Shown here one piece after another: positions 50,194 to 58,307 of a stretch of 64,000 bases of DNA. The position numbers and the translations under genes were made by a program. A model generated the notes under the pieces. The model was not told the origin of the DNA and searched no databases. It worked only from the letters and a program-made list of their open reading frames with translations. The stretch is from Streptomyces scabiei 87.22 (GTDB lineage Bacteria; Actinomycetota; Actinomycetes; Streptomycetales; Streptomycetaceae). Location: the NCBI RefSeq assembly GCF_000091305.1, contig NC_013929.1:5518001-5582000 (forward strand). The letters run 5' to 3'. Every line of letters begins with the position of its first letter. Position 1 is the first letter of the stretch.

Positions 50194-50318
50194 CCGGCTT
50201 GGGCCGAGCCGCGTGCGCCGGTCTCTTCGGCCGACGCGACCGGGCGGGGGTTCCGCCTCGGGGCTGCTGGGGGTCTGTCCGGCCGCCGGCGCAGGGCTGC
50301 CTCCCGCGTCCGTCGGAT

Positions 50319-50495
50319 GCCCTCGGCCGCCGGTCTCCGCCGGATGGCTTGGCGCCGGTCGTCGTCGGACGGCTTGGCGCCGGTCTGCGCCGGATGGCTT
50401 GTCGCTGGTCTCCGTCGGACGACTTGGCGCCGGTCTGCGCCGGATGGCTTGTCGCTGGTCTCCGTCGGACGGCTTGGCGCCGGTCTCCGCCGGGT
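50319..50495. repeat. 25-bp tandem repeat array
   Basis: A 25-bp unit such as GGCTTGGCGCCGGTCTGCGC repeats head to tail with boundaries at 50346, 50371, 50396, 50421, 50446 and 50471. Two unit variants alternate, so the array has a 50-bp higher-order period. Diverged units extend to about 50600. Since 25 is not a multiple of three, it is unlikely to be coding. The whole 50194-50727 gap has no credible gene. Confidence 0.9.
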
Positions 50496-50727
50496 GCCGC
50501 CGCCGGTCTTCGTCGGGTGCCGCTCCCCAGTCTCTGCGGGGTGCCTCGGCCTGTTGTGTCCGCGGGGTGCCTCGGCCGTTGTCTCCGTCGGCGGCCCTTG
50601 CGGGCCGCTTCTACGGGCCGTGCCCGCTGCCGGTCCTCCGGCGGGCCTCCCGACGCCGCTCAGGTGGCGTCCTCGGGCAGCCGCCTCTCGGACGGCCATC
50701 TCTCGGACGGCTCTCGGGCGGCCCCTC

Positions 50728-52359
50728 TCAGACGACCGTCCCTCCGGCGACGTGCTCTCCGTCGACCGGCTTCAGGTGGACCGGCCGGCCGCCGACGGGC
50801 TCTACGGCGCTGGACCCTCCGCCCAATGGCTCTCTGGCACCGGGCCCTCCGCCCACCGGTCGCCCGGCGACGGGCTTCCCGAAGCCAGACCCTCCGCCGA
50901 CAGGCTCCCCGGCCCCGGGCTCCCGGACGGCAGGCACTCCGATGCCAGGCGCATCAACCGCAGGCACCGCGACCGCGCGCACCACGACCTCAGGCGCTAC
51001 TACCGCAGGCACTACGACCTCAGGCGCCACCGCCTCCCGCTCCACCGCCTCCCGCACCTCACCAGGCAGGCCAACCTCAGCAACCTCAGGCACCCCAACG
51101 CCCGACACCCCGACGCGAGGCTCCCTGGTGGGGTGGGTCTCGGCGAGTTCCGCCTCCGCCCCCGGCAGCCGCCGCATCAACGCCCAGTACCCCACCCCCG
51201 CCACGGTCCCGATCACGGCGCACAGCCCCCACAGCCACCCGGCACCCCAGCGGTCGATGACGACACCGGACATCAGCGGCGCGACGAGCGCGGCCACGGA
51301 CCAGGACGTCGTGTACATGCCCTGGTAGCGGCCGCGCCCCTGCGTGGGCGAGAGGCGGACCACGAGGCCGGTCTGGGTGGGCGCGTTGACGATCTCCGCC
51401 AGGGTCCAGACGCAGACGGTGAGGGCGAAGACCCCGATCGACCCGGCGAAGGCGGTGAGGCCGAAGCCGTACCCCGCGAGTACGGACGAGACGATGAGAA
51501 GCCGTCCGGGGTCTCGGTGCTCGATGACCCGGGTGACCGGGATCTGCAGGGCCACGATCAGCACTCCGTTGACGGCGATGGCGAGCCCGTAGTCGGCGGG
51601 AGTGAAACCGGCCGCACCCATCGCGACCGGCAGACCCACCGACCCCTGCTGGAAGATCAGTGCGACGAGGAACGAGAGCCCGACGACACCCATGAACCGG
51701 CCGTCGCGCAGCACGGTCCCCAGTCCGACGTCCTCTGCCCCGGCCTTCTCCGCCGCCGTCCGCTCGGGGCGGGACTCCGGCAGCTTCAGGAAGACGACGA
51801 TCGCGCAGACCAGCGTCATCCCCGCCTCGGCCAGGAAACCGGCGCGGTAGCTGACCTCGGCGATGAACCCGGCGCCCATGGAGGAGACGGCGAAACCGAG
51901 GTTGATGGCCCAGTAGTTGAGGGAGAACGCCCGGACGCGGTCCTCCGGCCGGACGATGTCCGCCATCATCGCCTGGACGGCCGGGCGGGAGGCGTTGCTG
52001 GCCGCCCCGACGAGGAAGCCGACGGCGGCGATGGCCACGGGATCCTGGACGAAGCCGAGGAGCGCGACCGATCCGGCCGTGGATGCCTGGGCGACGAGCA
52101 GGGTGGGCCGCCGTCCGAGCCGGTCGGCCATGACGCCGCCGACGAGCGAGGAGACGACCCCGCCGAGCCCGTGCAGTGAGGCGACGAGGCCGGCGTAGGA
52201 GGCGGAGTACCCGCGGTCCAGCGTCAGGTAGAGCGCCATGAAGGTGGCGACGAACGCGCCCAGCCGGTTCACCAGCGTGCTGGTCCACAGCCACCAGAAC
52301 TCCCGGGGCAGCCCGGAGACCGACTCCCGGACGGCACGCCTGACGGCGACGAGTGGCAT
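50728..52359 (-). CDS. MFS transporter with long low-complexity tail
   Basis: The protein has 543 residues. The first about 410 form a 12-helix major facilitator with motif A-like GGVMADRLGRRPTLLVAQ after helix 2 and LVVRLSPTQGRGRYQGMY in the second half. This resembles drug or multidrug exporters. The last about 125 residues are a Val/Pro/Gly/Glu repeat-like tail (EAVAPEVVVPAVVAPEVVV, later EPVGGG units) unusual for MFS proteins. The tail probably arose by readthrough into repetitive DNA; a 25-bp array lies just after the stop. Substrate unknown. Confidence 0.85.
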   Translation of the reverse strand: MPLVAVRRAVRESVSGLPREFWWLWTSTLVNRLGAFVATFMALYLTLDRGYSASYAGLVASLHGLGGVVSSLVGGVMADRLGRRPTLLVAQASTAGSVALLGFVQDPVAIAAVGFLVGAASNASRPAVQAMMADIVRPEDRVRAFSLNYWAINLGFAVSSMGAGFIAEVSYRAGFLAEAGMTLVCAIVVFLKLPESRPERTAAEKAGAEDVGLGTVLRDGRFMGVVGLSFLVALIFQQGSVGLPVAMGAAGFTPADYGLAIAVNGVLIVALQIPVTRVIEHRDPGRLLIVSSVLAGYGFGLTAFAGSIGVFALTVCVWTLAEIVNAPTQTGLVVRLSPTQGRGRYQGMYTTSWSVAALVAPLMSGVVIDRWGAGWLWGLCAVIGTVAGVGYWALMRRLPGAEAELAETHPTREPRVGVSGVGVPEVAEVGLPGEVREAVEREAVAPEVVVPAVVAPEVVVRAVAVPAVDAPGIGVPAVREPGAGEPVGGGSGFGKPVAGRPVGGGPGAREPLGGGSSAVEPVGGRPVHLKPVDGEHVAGGTVV

Positions 52360-52512
52360 GCGGATCCCCCACGGACGTAAGCGGCCAAGACAGCGGACAC
52401 ACCTTACGAACGTGCTCGGGGCAGGGCCACCGAATTACCCCGTCCCTCGACGGCCTGTCCGCCTGTCGGCCAGGTGGGTGGTGATTCCCGGCCGTGGATT
52501 ACGCTCGGAGCC

Positions 52513-53274
52513 ATGGCCGACGCACCGTACAAGCTGATTCTCCTCCGCCACGGCGAGAGCGAGTGGAACGAGAAGAACCTGTTCACCGGCTGGGTGGACG
52601 TCAACCTCACGCCGAAGGGAGAGAAGGAGGCGACGCGCGGCGGTGAGCTGCTGAAGGACGCCGGCCTGCTCCCGGACGTGCTCCACACCTCCCTCCAGAG
52701 GCGCGCCATCCGCACCGCGCAGCTGGCCCTGGAGTCCGCCGACCGCCACTGGATTCCGGTACACCGTTCGTGGCGCCTGAACGAGCGCCACTACGGTGCC
52801 CTCCAGGGCAAGGACAAGGCGCAGACGCTCGCCGAGTTCGGCGAGGACCAGTTCATGCTGTGGCGCCGCTCGTACGACACCCCGCCGCCCCCGCTCGCGG
52901 ACGACTCGGAGTTCTCCCAGGCCTCGGACGCGCGCTACGCGACCATCCCGCCGGAGCTCCGCCCCCGCACGGAGTGCCTGAAGGACGTCGTGGTCCGCAT
53001 GCTTCCGTACTGGTACGACGGCATCGTCCCCGACCTCCTCGCGGGCCGCACGGTCCTCGTCGCCGCTCACGGCAACTCCCTGCGCGCCCTGGTCAAGCAC
53101 CTCGACGGCGTCTCGGACGCCGACATCGCGGGCCTCAACATCCCCACCGGCATCCCGCTCTCCTACGAACTGGACGCCGACTTCAAGCCCCTCAACCCCG
53201 GCGGCACCTACCTCGACCCGGACGCCGCGGCGGCGGCGATCGAGGCGGTCAAGAATCAGGGCAAGAAGAAGTAA
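52513..53274 (+). CDS. gpmA: 2,3-bisphosphoglycerate-dependent phosphoglycerate mutase
   Basis: The protein has 253 residues with the phosphohistidine motif LILLRHGESEWNEKNLFTGW near residue 13 and the second catalytic His in VAAHGNSLRALVKHL. The middle has the dPGM signature RRSYDTPPPP and LNERHYGALQG. It interconverts 3- and 2-phosphoglycerate in glycolysis and gluconeogenesis. ATG 52513 (MADAPYK) follows GGAGCC; the longer frame upstream is not conserved-looking. It ends at a strong terminator that also marks the left edge of the accessory segment. Confidence 0.96.
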   Translation: MADAPYKLILLRHGESEWNEKNLFTGWVDVNLTPKGEKEATRGGELLKDAGLLPDVLHTSLQRRAIRTAQLALESADRHWIPVHRSWRLNERHYGALQGKDKAQTLAEFGEDQFMLWRRSYDTPPPPLADDSEFSQASDARYATIPPELRPRTECLKDVVVRMLPYWYDGIVPDLLAGRTVLVAAHGNSLRALVKHLDGVSDADIAGLNIPTGIPLSYELDADFKPLNPGGTYLDPDAAAAAIEAVKNQGKKK

Positions 53275-53286
53275 GCAGCGCCGAAC

Positions 53287-53325
53287 AAGCCCCCTACCTG
53301 CGAGTTCTCCGCCGGTAGGGGGCTT
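53287..53325 (+). terminator. Terminator of gpmA
   Basis: 12-bp perfect arms (53287-53298 and 53314-53325) lie 13 bases after the gpmA stop, followed by a short T-rich stretch. Confidence 0.85.
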
Positions 53326-53354
53326 CTTGGTGGGGCTGGGCCGTCTGTGGGCCG

Positions 53355-53591
53355 TCAGGTGCGGGACGGCTCGGGCCGGGCCGTGTCGAAGACGGCGGCC
53401 ACGGCCTTGCGCGTGCGCTTCTGGCTGGACGGCGTGGGATGCGCGTACACGCGGAGGGTCAGACCGGGGTCGGAGTGACCCAGGTACTCGGCGAGAGCCT
53501 TGATGTTCTCTCCGGCGTCCAGGAGGACCGAGGCGTAGAAGTGGCGGAGCGCGTGCATGCCGTTCTCGCGGGACTCGGCGTAGGAATCGCC
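53355..53591 (-). pseudogene. Tyrosine integrase, C-terminal fragment
   Basis: The frame reads SRENGMHALRHFYAS, then LAEYLGHSDPGLTLRVYAH, then a basic tail. It contains the H-x-L-R-H-x-Y/F motif and the G-H-x-D...T-x-x-x-Y segment with the catalytic tyrosine of phage/plasmid integrases. Only about 75 residues remain; about 300 residues of the N-terminal part are gone, and the sequence changes abruptly near 53590. It is a remnant of an integrative element next to the gpmA terminator. No intact attachment site or tRNA gene is recognisable nearby. Confidence 0.8.
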
Positions 53592-54036
53592 CGGCCACCG
53601 AGGGCGGCTACGCGGTCACCGCGGAACTGTTCACCGGCCCCCGACCGGGAGACCACCTGTGCTGAAGGACGAAGTTCGCCGGGGCGACTGGTGCGAGTGC
53701 TGGACCGAAGACCTCACCGACGAGGGCCCGTTGATACTCCGAGCATCCTTCGACGCCTACACGGCACCCCAGGCCGACAGTTGGGCAGCCGTCGCACTGC
53801 GCACCATCTCACCGGCCCGCGATGCGTACCGTCGGCGCCCTGTTCACTTTCACTGTCGCTCGGCACGGAGCATGGCGGTGAGTGAGGCGGCCGGATCGGT
53901 CTCCCCCCGCGTCCCTCGGGCCCAGCCCGGCCCGCTGGGGGTGGTGGGAGGCTGCGACGCCTGCTCCCAGTCGAGGATCACGGTCCGCTCGGCGACCGCC
54001 CACCGGCCGTCCCGGCGCTCGAAACGGTCGAAGTAG
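53592..54036 (+). pseudogene. Fragment(s) of unknown accessory genes
   Basis: From about 53592 the forward strand reads ATEGGYAVTAELFTGPRPGDHLC and stops at 53664. The next frame starts at GTG 53659 by overlap (GTGCTGA) and reads VLKDEVRRGDWCECWTEDL, continuing with ILRASFDAYTAPQADSW. The first protein lacks its N-terminus, cut at the integrase junction. The second loses protein-like character after about 60 residues, where it runs antisense into the SnoaL-like gene. Both look like leftovers from a mobile element. I do not recognise the families. Confidence 0.35.
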
Positions 54037-54365
54037 CGCAGACCCTGCAGAACGGCGTCGTCGGGCGCGGACGACTTCAACTTCAGCCGGTAGATGCAGT
54101 ACGTCTCCACATGGGCGACGTCCTCGCCCTCGAAGACGAAGAGGCTCTGCCCGAGCTGGTGCGAAGTGCTCTCCACCTTCGGGCCGAGGAGGGTGAAGAA
54201 GTCGATCAGACCGTCGATGCCGCCCTTGTAGCTGGCGTGGTCGTCGTATGCGTCGGGGTGGTACGTGCTTCGGACCAGTTCGGAGTCCTGGCGGTCGCAT
54301 CCGTGGGCGTAGCGGGCGAGTACGTCCAGGATCTCCGCGCGGGCGAGCAGTTCGTCGGCCTTCAT
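53850..54365 (-). CDS. SnoaL-like (NTF2-fold) protein
   Basis: The protein has 171 residues. The N-terminal MKADELLARAEILDVLARYAHGCDRQDSELVRSTYHPDAYDDHASYKG is typical of SnoaL_4-type domains, and the strands YCIYRLKLKSS and GRWAVAERTVILDWEQ complete the cone-shaped fold. Such proteins act as isomerases, cyclases or dehydratases in catabolic or polyketide pathways. No partner enzymes are adjacent, so the reaction is unknown. ATG 54365 is preferred to the upstream in-frame start. It lies in the accessory segment. Confidence 0.82.
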   Translation of the reverse strand: MKADELLARAEILDVLARYAHGCDRQDSELVRSTYHPDAYDDHASYKGGIDGLIDFFTLLGPKVESTSHQLGQSLFVFEGEDVAHVETYCIYRLKLKSSAPDDAVLQGLRYFDRFERRDGRWAVAERTVILDWEQASQPPTTPSGPGWARGTRGETDPAASLTAMLRAERQ

Positions 54366-54856
54366 GACAGGCTCCTTCGCAGGATGCGCCGGACGTGGTG
54401 GACGCCTACTCGGTCCGGACGTCAAGGTGTCGGTCAGCCCGGACAGTGGCGGGGTCACCCCTGCGACCTGCTGAAACGCTCATCTCCATCGCACTTGTGG
54501 GAGCGTAACAGCAGGATGGAGCAGCGTCCACGTACATGTCAAAGAGTCGAATTTCGCCTCTGCGGCAGGTCAAGTGCCCAGGCCCAGGTTCAATTACGCA
54601 TCGACCCGGCGTTCCACGGCGTCGTGCCCATAGCGTGCCCGAAAGAGCGGAAAACCACGGTCGTGGCTGGCTGTCGTCGGCTGAGGTTCGGACGGGTATA
54701 TCGAGGGTGCCGGCCGTCAAGCGAGTGCGGCAGAGTTGGGCCGTCGTGGTCCGTCCGAGGATCAGGGGACTCACACCGGTCCTTCGCCGGTCGACCGTGC
54801 GAGGTCTGGCGGCAAGCACCATCTGATCACCTGACCGCCACGGAACACCTCTCGTC
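54366..54856. other. Gap of lower GC with no recognisable gene
   Basis: This stretch has lower GC than its neighbours and no convincing coding frame on either strand. It separates the SnoaL-like gene from the transposase tail and may contain decayed insertion-sequence DNA, but I recognised no transposase residues before about 54857. Confidence 0.4.
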
Positions 54857-55021
54857 GTGTCGCTGACCAGGTGGGTCGTCGAGCGAACGTTCACCTGGCT
54901 TCACCAGCTCAAACGCTGGCGGATCCGCTACGAGACACGAGCCGACCTCCACCTCGGACTGCTCCGACTCGCCTGCAGCATCATCTGTTTGAGGCGGCTC
55001 CGAACCTCATTCCGAAATGAT
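54857..55021 (+). pseudogene. IS5-family transposase, C-terminal fragment
   Basis: The frame reads LTRWVVERTFTWLHQLKRWR, IRYETRADLHLG, then LLRLACSIICLRRLRTSF. RWVVERTFxWLH...RYE..ADLH is the C-terminal signature of IS5-type DDE transposases, including the last catalytic Glu (in VVERT). Only about 55 of roughly 270 residues are present. The fragment ends close to the maleylpyruvate-isomerase-like gene, where the insertion sequence's right end probably lay. Confidence 0.8.
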
Positions 55022-55024
55022 CAG

Positions 55025-55789
55025 TTAGCCCCAGTCCTGCATCTGCTGGAGCAGGTCGGCGTCGCCCTCCATCCGCAGCGAGTCGGCCGGGATGCGCATG
55101 TACATGAGCAGGGCCAGCTCGCTCGCCGTGCCGTAGATGGCGGCGGTGGGCTTGCTCTCGGCGGCCTCCGCCGCGGTGAGGCGGGTGAAGCGGGAGCCGG
55201 CGGTGTCCACCGTCTGGCGCCAAGAGCCGGACTCGGCTGCGTGGTAGTCCATGGTGGCGGGCTCGCCCGGCCACGGGACCGTGACGGTGCAGACGGTGGC
55301 GAGGAACTCCTCGATGGCGTCGACCGCCTCGGCCGTCGGCAACTCCTGCGGGGTACCGGAGGCCAGCTGGGCATCGTAGGTGTGGATCAGGGACTCCGGG
55401 ACGCGGCGGCGAGCCACGGCGGCGGCCCTGTGCGGCGAGGCCAGCGGCTCCCACCAGGCCCAGCAGCCCCGGTCCGGGCCGGCCTCGCGCAGAGCAGCAA
55501 GCAGCTGCTCCGTCGAGTCGGCCAGCCAGGCTAGGAGAGCCTCGCGCTCCCTGGGCGCCGCCAGCCCGTCCTTGCTCGGCCGCTCGTCTCCCGGCGCGGT
55601 GTTCAGCACGATGTAGGCCCAGAACCGGTCCCCCTCACTGAGGTGGTTCGCCAGGTCGTACAGCGTCCAGCCCGGGCAGGACGGGATGTCGGCGTCGAGG
55701 CTGGGGACCGCTGCGACGGCGGCGCGGAACGCGGCGGACCGCTCGTCAATCATCCGCAGCAGGGTGGGGAAGCAGGGATGCTCAGTCAC
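55025..55789 (-). CDS. Maleylpyruvate isomerase-family (DinB-like) protein
   Basis: The protein has 254 residues. The N-terminal MDMPI domain has the metal-site histidines in CPGWTLYDLANHLSEGDRFWAY and VPESLIHTYDAQLASG. The C-terminal domain has GTASELALLMYMRIPADSLRMEGD, typical of the MDMPI C-terminus. Family members use mycothiol as cofactor for isomerisation or S-transfer. Start GTG 55789. It abuts the transposase fragment on its 3' side, so it may have arrived with, or been shortened by, the insertion sequence, but the protein looks complete. Confidence 0.85.
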   Translation of the reverse strand: MTEHPCFPTLLRMIDERSAAFRAAVAAVPSLDADIPSCPGWTLYDLANHLSEGDRFWAYIVLNTAPGDERPSKDGLAAPREREALLAWLADSTEQLLAALREAGPDRGCWAWWEPLASPHRAAAVARRRVPESLIHTYDAQLASGTPQELPTAEAVDAIEEFLATVCTVTVPWPGEPATMDYHAAESGSWRQTVDTAGSRFTRLTAAEAAESKPTAAIYGTASELALLMYMRIPADSLRMEGDADLLQQMQDWG

Positions 55790-55851
55790 GCAGACCTTGT
55801 ATCACCCGGGCCGGGACTCGCACACTCGATTAATACCGGTCGGCAGTAGGT

Positions 55852-56370
55852 GTGCCGGGAGTGCCCAGCAGAGCTACGGATCAGGCTGATCTGGCAACGC
55901 AAGTGCTCCCGGTGGCATCCGCCCTTGCTGGAGTCACGCTGACCCTCGTGGGCAACGCGTACTTGGAGCGAGGCAAGTGGCAGCGGACCCGGCATACCGA
56001 TCAAGAGGCTCGGTCACTTCAGGCGTACGCCGATCTCCTGCAGGCGGTCACGGACATCGCACGTACTCTCCGGCAGACGGCCGAGCAGTTCGGCGAGGGC
56101 CACAGCGTCGAGATGCAAGAGGTTGTCACAGCGATAGACAGCCACATAGCCCAAGTGCGACGGCACGGCACGATGGTCCGCCTCGTAGGGCCGCGTAGCG
56201 CCTTCGGCCCGGTGAAGTCGTTGGAAGATCAGATCGCCCCTCTCTACCGGCTGCTTGTTGCGGTCGAACGCTCAGGTGATGGCACGCTCCTGGTGGAACC
56301 AGCCCGGCAGTTGATGCGGATCCGAGACGAGATCACCGATCACTTGCGAAGGGCCAGCGGTCTCTCCTGA
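55852..56370 (+). CDS. Hypothetical protein with one membrane segment and coiled coil
   Basis: The protein has 172 residues from GTG 55852. A hydrophobic segment (VLPVASALAGVTLTLVGNAYL) is followed by a long helical region (EARSLQAYADLLQAVTDIARTLRQTAEQF, later SLEDQIAPLYRLLVAVE). Codon use is less GC-biased than in core genes, consistent with transfer. I do not recognise the family. The layout of a short membrane anchor plus cytoplasmic helices is seen in many small accessory proteins, including some phage- or defence-associated ones, but nothing here shows such a role. Confidence 0.55.
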   Translation: MPGVPSRATDQADLATQVLPVASALAGVTLTLVGNAYLERGKWQRTRHTDQEARSLQAYADLLQAVTDIARTLRQTAEQFGEGHSVEMQEVVTAIDSHIAQVRRHGTMVRLVGPRSAFGPVKSLEDQIAPLYRLLVAVERSGDGTLLVEPARQLMRIRDEITDHLRRASGLS

Positions 56371-56948
56371 TGGAAGCTCCGGTAGCCATGAGGGCACAAC
56401 AACAAAGCTCCATGCCCCATCCGTGCCCGATCGTGCGGGAAGCCGCGGGAATGCGGTGGGTGTGGGAATTGCACCACGGAGACCTGCGCCACGACGGATT
56501 TCAAGATGGTCGACGGCTTGACTCGGCCATGGAATGACGACCAACGACGACCATCCGGCGTACGAGCCCGCCGCCCCTGCCCAGTAACCCCGCACGCACA
56601 AGCCCCCGCCCGCGCACACGGCACAGGCAGGGGCCGTTCTGATCGGCCGGGGCCCGCAGGGGCCCCGTCAGACCTCAGCTCAGCTCGGCTCGGCTCGCGC
56701 CTCCGCACGAAGGCGCTCGGGCGGAACGTGGTCGGGTGGGTGTCGCGGCCGCAGAGTCTGTCCAGCCGTGCCGCCGTCCCGTCGATCTGGTCGTCCGACG
56801 CGCGGAGGCGGCGGAGATGCGTGTGCCATTCCGATGCGTCCTGCGTTTCGAACAGCACCTCCCACCGGCCCGAGTCCGAGGCGAAGCGCGCCGCGGTGCG
56901 CCGGGCCTCGGCCTGTTGTCGTCGTCTCCTTCTGCGCTGTCCGGGCAT
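56340..56948 (-). CDS. Hypothetical protein, probably extended by stop loss
   Basis: The first about 85 residues from ATG 56948 look conserved: a basic start (MPGQRRRRRRQQAEARRTAA), then RWEVLFETQDASEWHTHLRRLRASDDQIDGTAARLDRLCGRDTHPTTFRPSAF. This resembles short streptomycete hypotheticals that normally end near here. The remaining about 115 residues are Arg/Pro/Gly-rich and shadow-like, so the natural stop may have been lost or shifted by a small indel; another frame stops at 56680. The function is unknown. The 3' end overlaps the preceding forward gene by 31 bases. Confidence 0.4.
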   Translation of the reverse strand: MPGQRRRRRRQQAEARRTAARFASDSGRWEVLFETQDASEWHTHLRRLRASDDQIDGTAARLDRLCGRDTHPTTFRPSAFVRRREPSRAELRSDGAPAGPGRSERPLPVPCARAGACACGVTGQGRRARTPDGRRWSSFHGRVKPSTILKSVVAQVSVVQFPHPPHSRGFPHDRARMGHGALLLCPHGYRSFHQERPLALRK

Positions 56949-57008
56949 CGGCCCAGCTTCATCGGCATCCGCCGTCGGGGCAGGGTCACGGGGCCCCGAC
57001 GCCGGATG

Positions 57009-57308
57009 TCACGCGGCGCCCGTGACGTCCGGTGCGACGAAGCGGCGGTGCAGGGGGCTCAGAGTCGTTTCCGGGGTGCCCGTGAGGCCGGCCTTCTGGA
57101 TCGCGGGGGCGAGGCGTTCGGCGAAGAACGTCTCGAACGCCTCCTGGGATTCCCAGACGTCGGTGACATGAAGGCCCCGGTCGTCGAACCAGGCCACGTG
57201 CAGGTGGCCGCCGGCCGCCGGGACCTCCTCCCAGTCCACCGCGTCCCGCACCACGTCGTACTGCTCCGGAGTCACGTCCGCCCAGAGCATGGACATCACC
57301 ACAGCCAT
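57009..57308 (-). CDS. Small dimeric alpha/beta-barrel-like hypothetical
   Basis: The protein has 99 residues: MAVVMSMLWADVTPEQYDVV, GGHLHVAWFDDRGLHVTDVW, then ESQEAFETFFAERLAPAIQ. The beta-alpha-beta pattern with xxHVAWFDDRGLxVxDVW resembles the dimeric alpha+beta barrel (ABM/Dabb) superfamily. The catalytic role is not evident. It is followed downstream on the same strand by nothing obvious, and preceded by the DUF4242-type gene, 131 bases upstream, so the two may be co-expressed. Confidence 0.7.
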   Translation of the reverse strand: MAVVMSMLWADVTPEQYDVVRDAVDWEEVPAAGGHLHVAWFDDRGLHVTDVWESQEAFETFFAERLAPAIQKAGLTGTPETTLSPLHRRFVAPDVTGAA

Positions 57309-57439
57309 CGCATCCCCCTTGCTCGCACCGCAACCGTGTGCGCACCGCAATCGGTGGGCAAGTGGATGGTTCCATCCCGCGAGGTCCGCCGGACAGGGCG
57401 TGCGGAGGCGTACCGGCGCCAGGCGAGGGCCCCGCGCGC

Positions 57440-57688
57440 TCAGACCGCCAGGGGCACCGGGTGGATCTCGTCCGCCATGTGGCCGGCGCGTTCGTGGATG
57501 CGCTGCACGGCCTCGGCGGAGGGTGCCTCGGAGAGGCAGTACACCGTGCCGGACTCGGGGTCGGCCCAGGCGCGTTCGAAGTGGACCTGCTCGTCCTTCT
57601 CTATGGCCAGGTCGGCGTTGTGCGCCTCGCGCAGCTGGTCCGCCGTGATGCCCTTCATGTTGTGGTGGACGTCCATGAACTTGCTCAT
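57440..57688 (-). CDS. DUF4242 protein, homologue of nickel-binding SCO4226
   Basis: The protein has 82 residues starting MSKFMDVHHNMKGITADQLREAH. The length, the histidines of the N-terminal MDVHHNMKG segment and the GTVYCLSEAPSAEAVQRIHERAG segment match what I recall of S. coelicolor SCO4226, a ferredoxin-like-fold protein shown to bind nickel. Here it sits beside a Cys-rich small ORF and about 32 kb from nur. It is probably a soluble dimer. Whether it buffers or delivers nickel is unknown. Confidence 0.82.
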   Translation of the reverse strand: MSKFMDVHHNMKGITADQLREAHNADLAIEKDEQVHFERAWADPESGTVYCLSEAPSAEAVQRIHERAGHMADEIHPVPLAV

Positions 57689-57867
57689 GGCCGCACCTCC
57701 CTCTTCCTGGTCGGCCTCTGCTTCGGTCCTCCCTACATGCTGCGCCCGTACGTCCACGGGTGCGACCCCTCGCCGGCCGCGCCGGGGTCCGAGGGAAGAG
57801 GAGGGGCCGTCGCCACGGGCGGCCGCGGCCCCTCCTCCCGCCTACGGGCGACAGCGGCCCGTGCCGG

Positions 57868-58035
57868 TCAGCCGCACTGGCACGGGTTGCCGGACTGGCA
57901 GCCGCAGCCGCAGCCGGAGCCGCAGCCGCAGGCGCCGACGAGGGGCAGAATCCTGATGTCCGCGGGCTGATGGGTGTCCCGTACCTGTGTCGGGTCCGGA
58001 GTGCTGGGGCTGGCGGGTGATGGGGAGTCGGCCAT
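57868..58035 (-). CDS. 55-aa Cys-rich peptide (possible metal binder)
   Basis: ATG 58035 has an excellent ribosome binding site (GAGGAGGG). The peptide starts MADSPSPASPSTPDPTQVRD and ends GACGCGSGCGCGCQSGNPCQ then CG, placing seven cysteines in the last 21 residues as alternating C-x-C motifs. This density resembles metallothioneins or metal-chaperone tails. It lies 180 bases upstream of the DUF4242 (nickel-binding homologue) gene on the same strand. The C-terminus is fully in frame with a TGA stop. The function is inferred only. Confidence 0.65.
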   Translation of the reverse strand: MADSPSPASPSTPDPTQVRDTHQPADIRILPLVGACGCGSGCGCGCQSGNPCQCG

Positions 58036-58242
58036 GGTCCCTCCTCGGAGGTAGCTGAGGCAGCTGGGGCGGCAGGGCGGCCGCCGGCGGTCGGCCGACC
58101 GGGCCCGCGCAGGGCATCGATGGTCCGAGCCCCGCCCGCGTCCTGCCCGTACCCATTGTTGGTCCCATTGCAGGGCCTTGTGGCCGGGCGCATCAACGGC
58201 GCACGGAGGCGCCCGCACGCCCCACAGGGCGGGCGGGCGCCG

Positions 58243-58264
58243 GGGGCTCCGCAACGGGAGCCCC
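58243..58264. terminator. Short hairpin downstream of phoU
   Basis: GGGGCTCC (58243-58250) pairs with GGAGCCCC (58257-58264) across a six-base loop, 44 bases beyond the phoU stop. Confidence 0.5.
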
Positions 58265-58307
58265 ACGCTCCCCTCTCGCGAGGAGGGACTACGCCCCCTC
58301 GACCGGA

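Noticed and set aside
50319..50600. CRISPR or repeat-protein gene
   Set aside because: Units are directly adjacent with no spacers, and 25 bp breaks the reading frame every copy.
50199..52179. Long forward frames through the repeat array and opposite the MFS gene
   Set aside because: They are Arg/Ala/Pro/Ser-rich shadows; the 25-bp array makes them repetitive and the reverse strand encodes a clear 12-helix transporter.
53280..53660. tRNA gene as integrase attachment site
   Set aside because: No cloverleaf or TTCGA-type T-arm is visible beside the integrase fragment; no tRNA or rRNA gene was recognised anywhere in the window.
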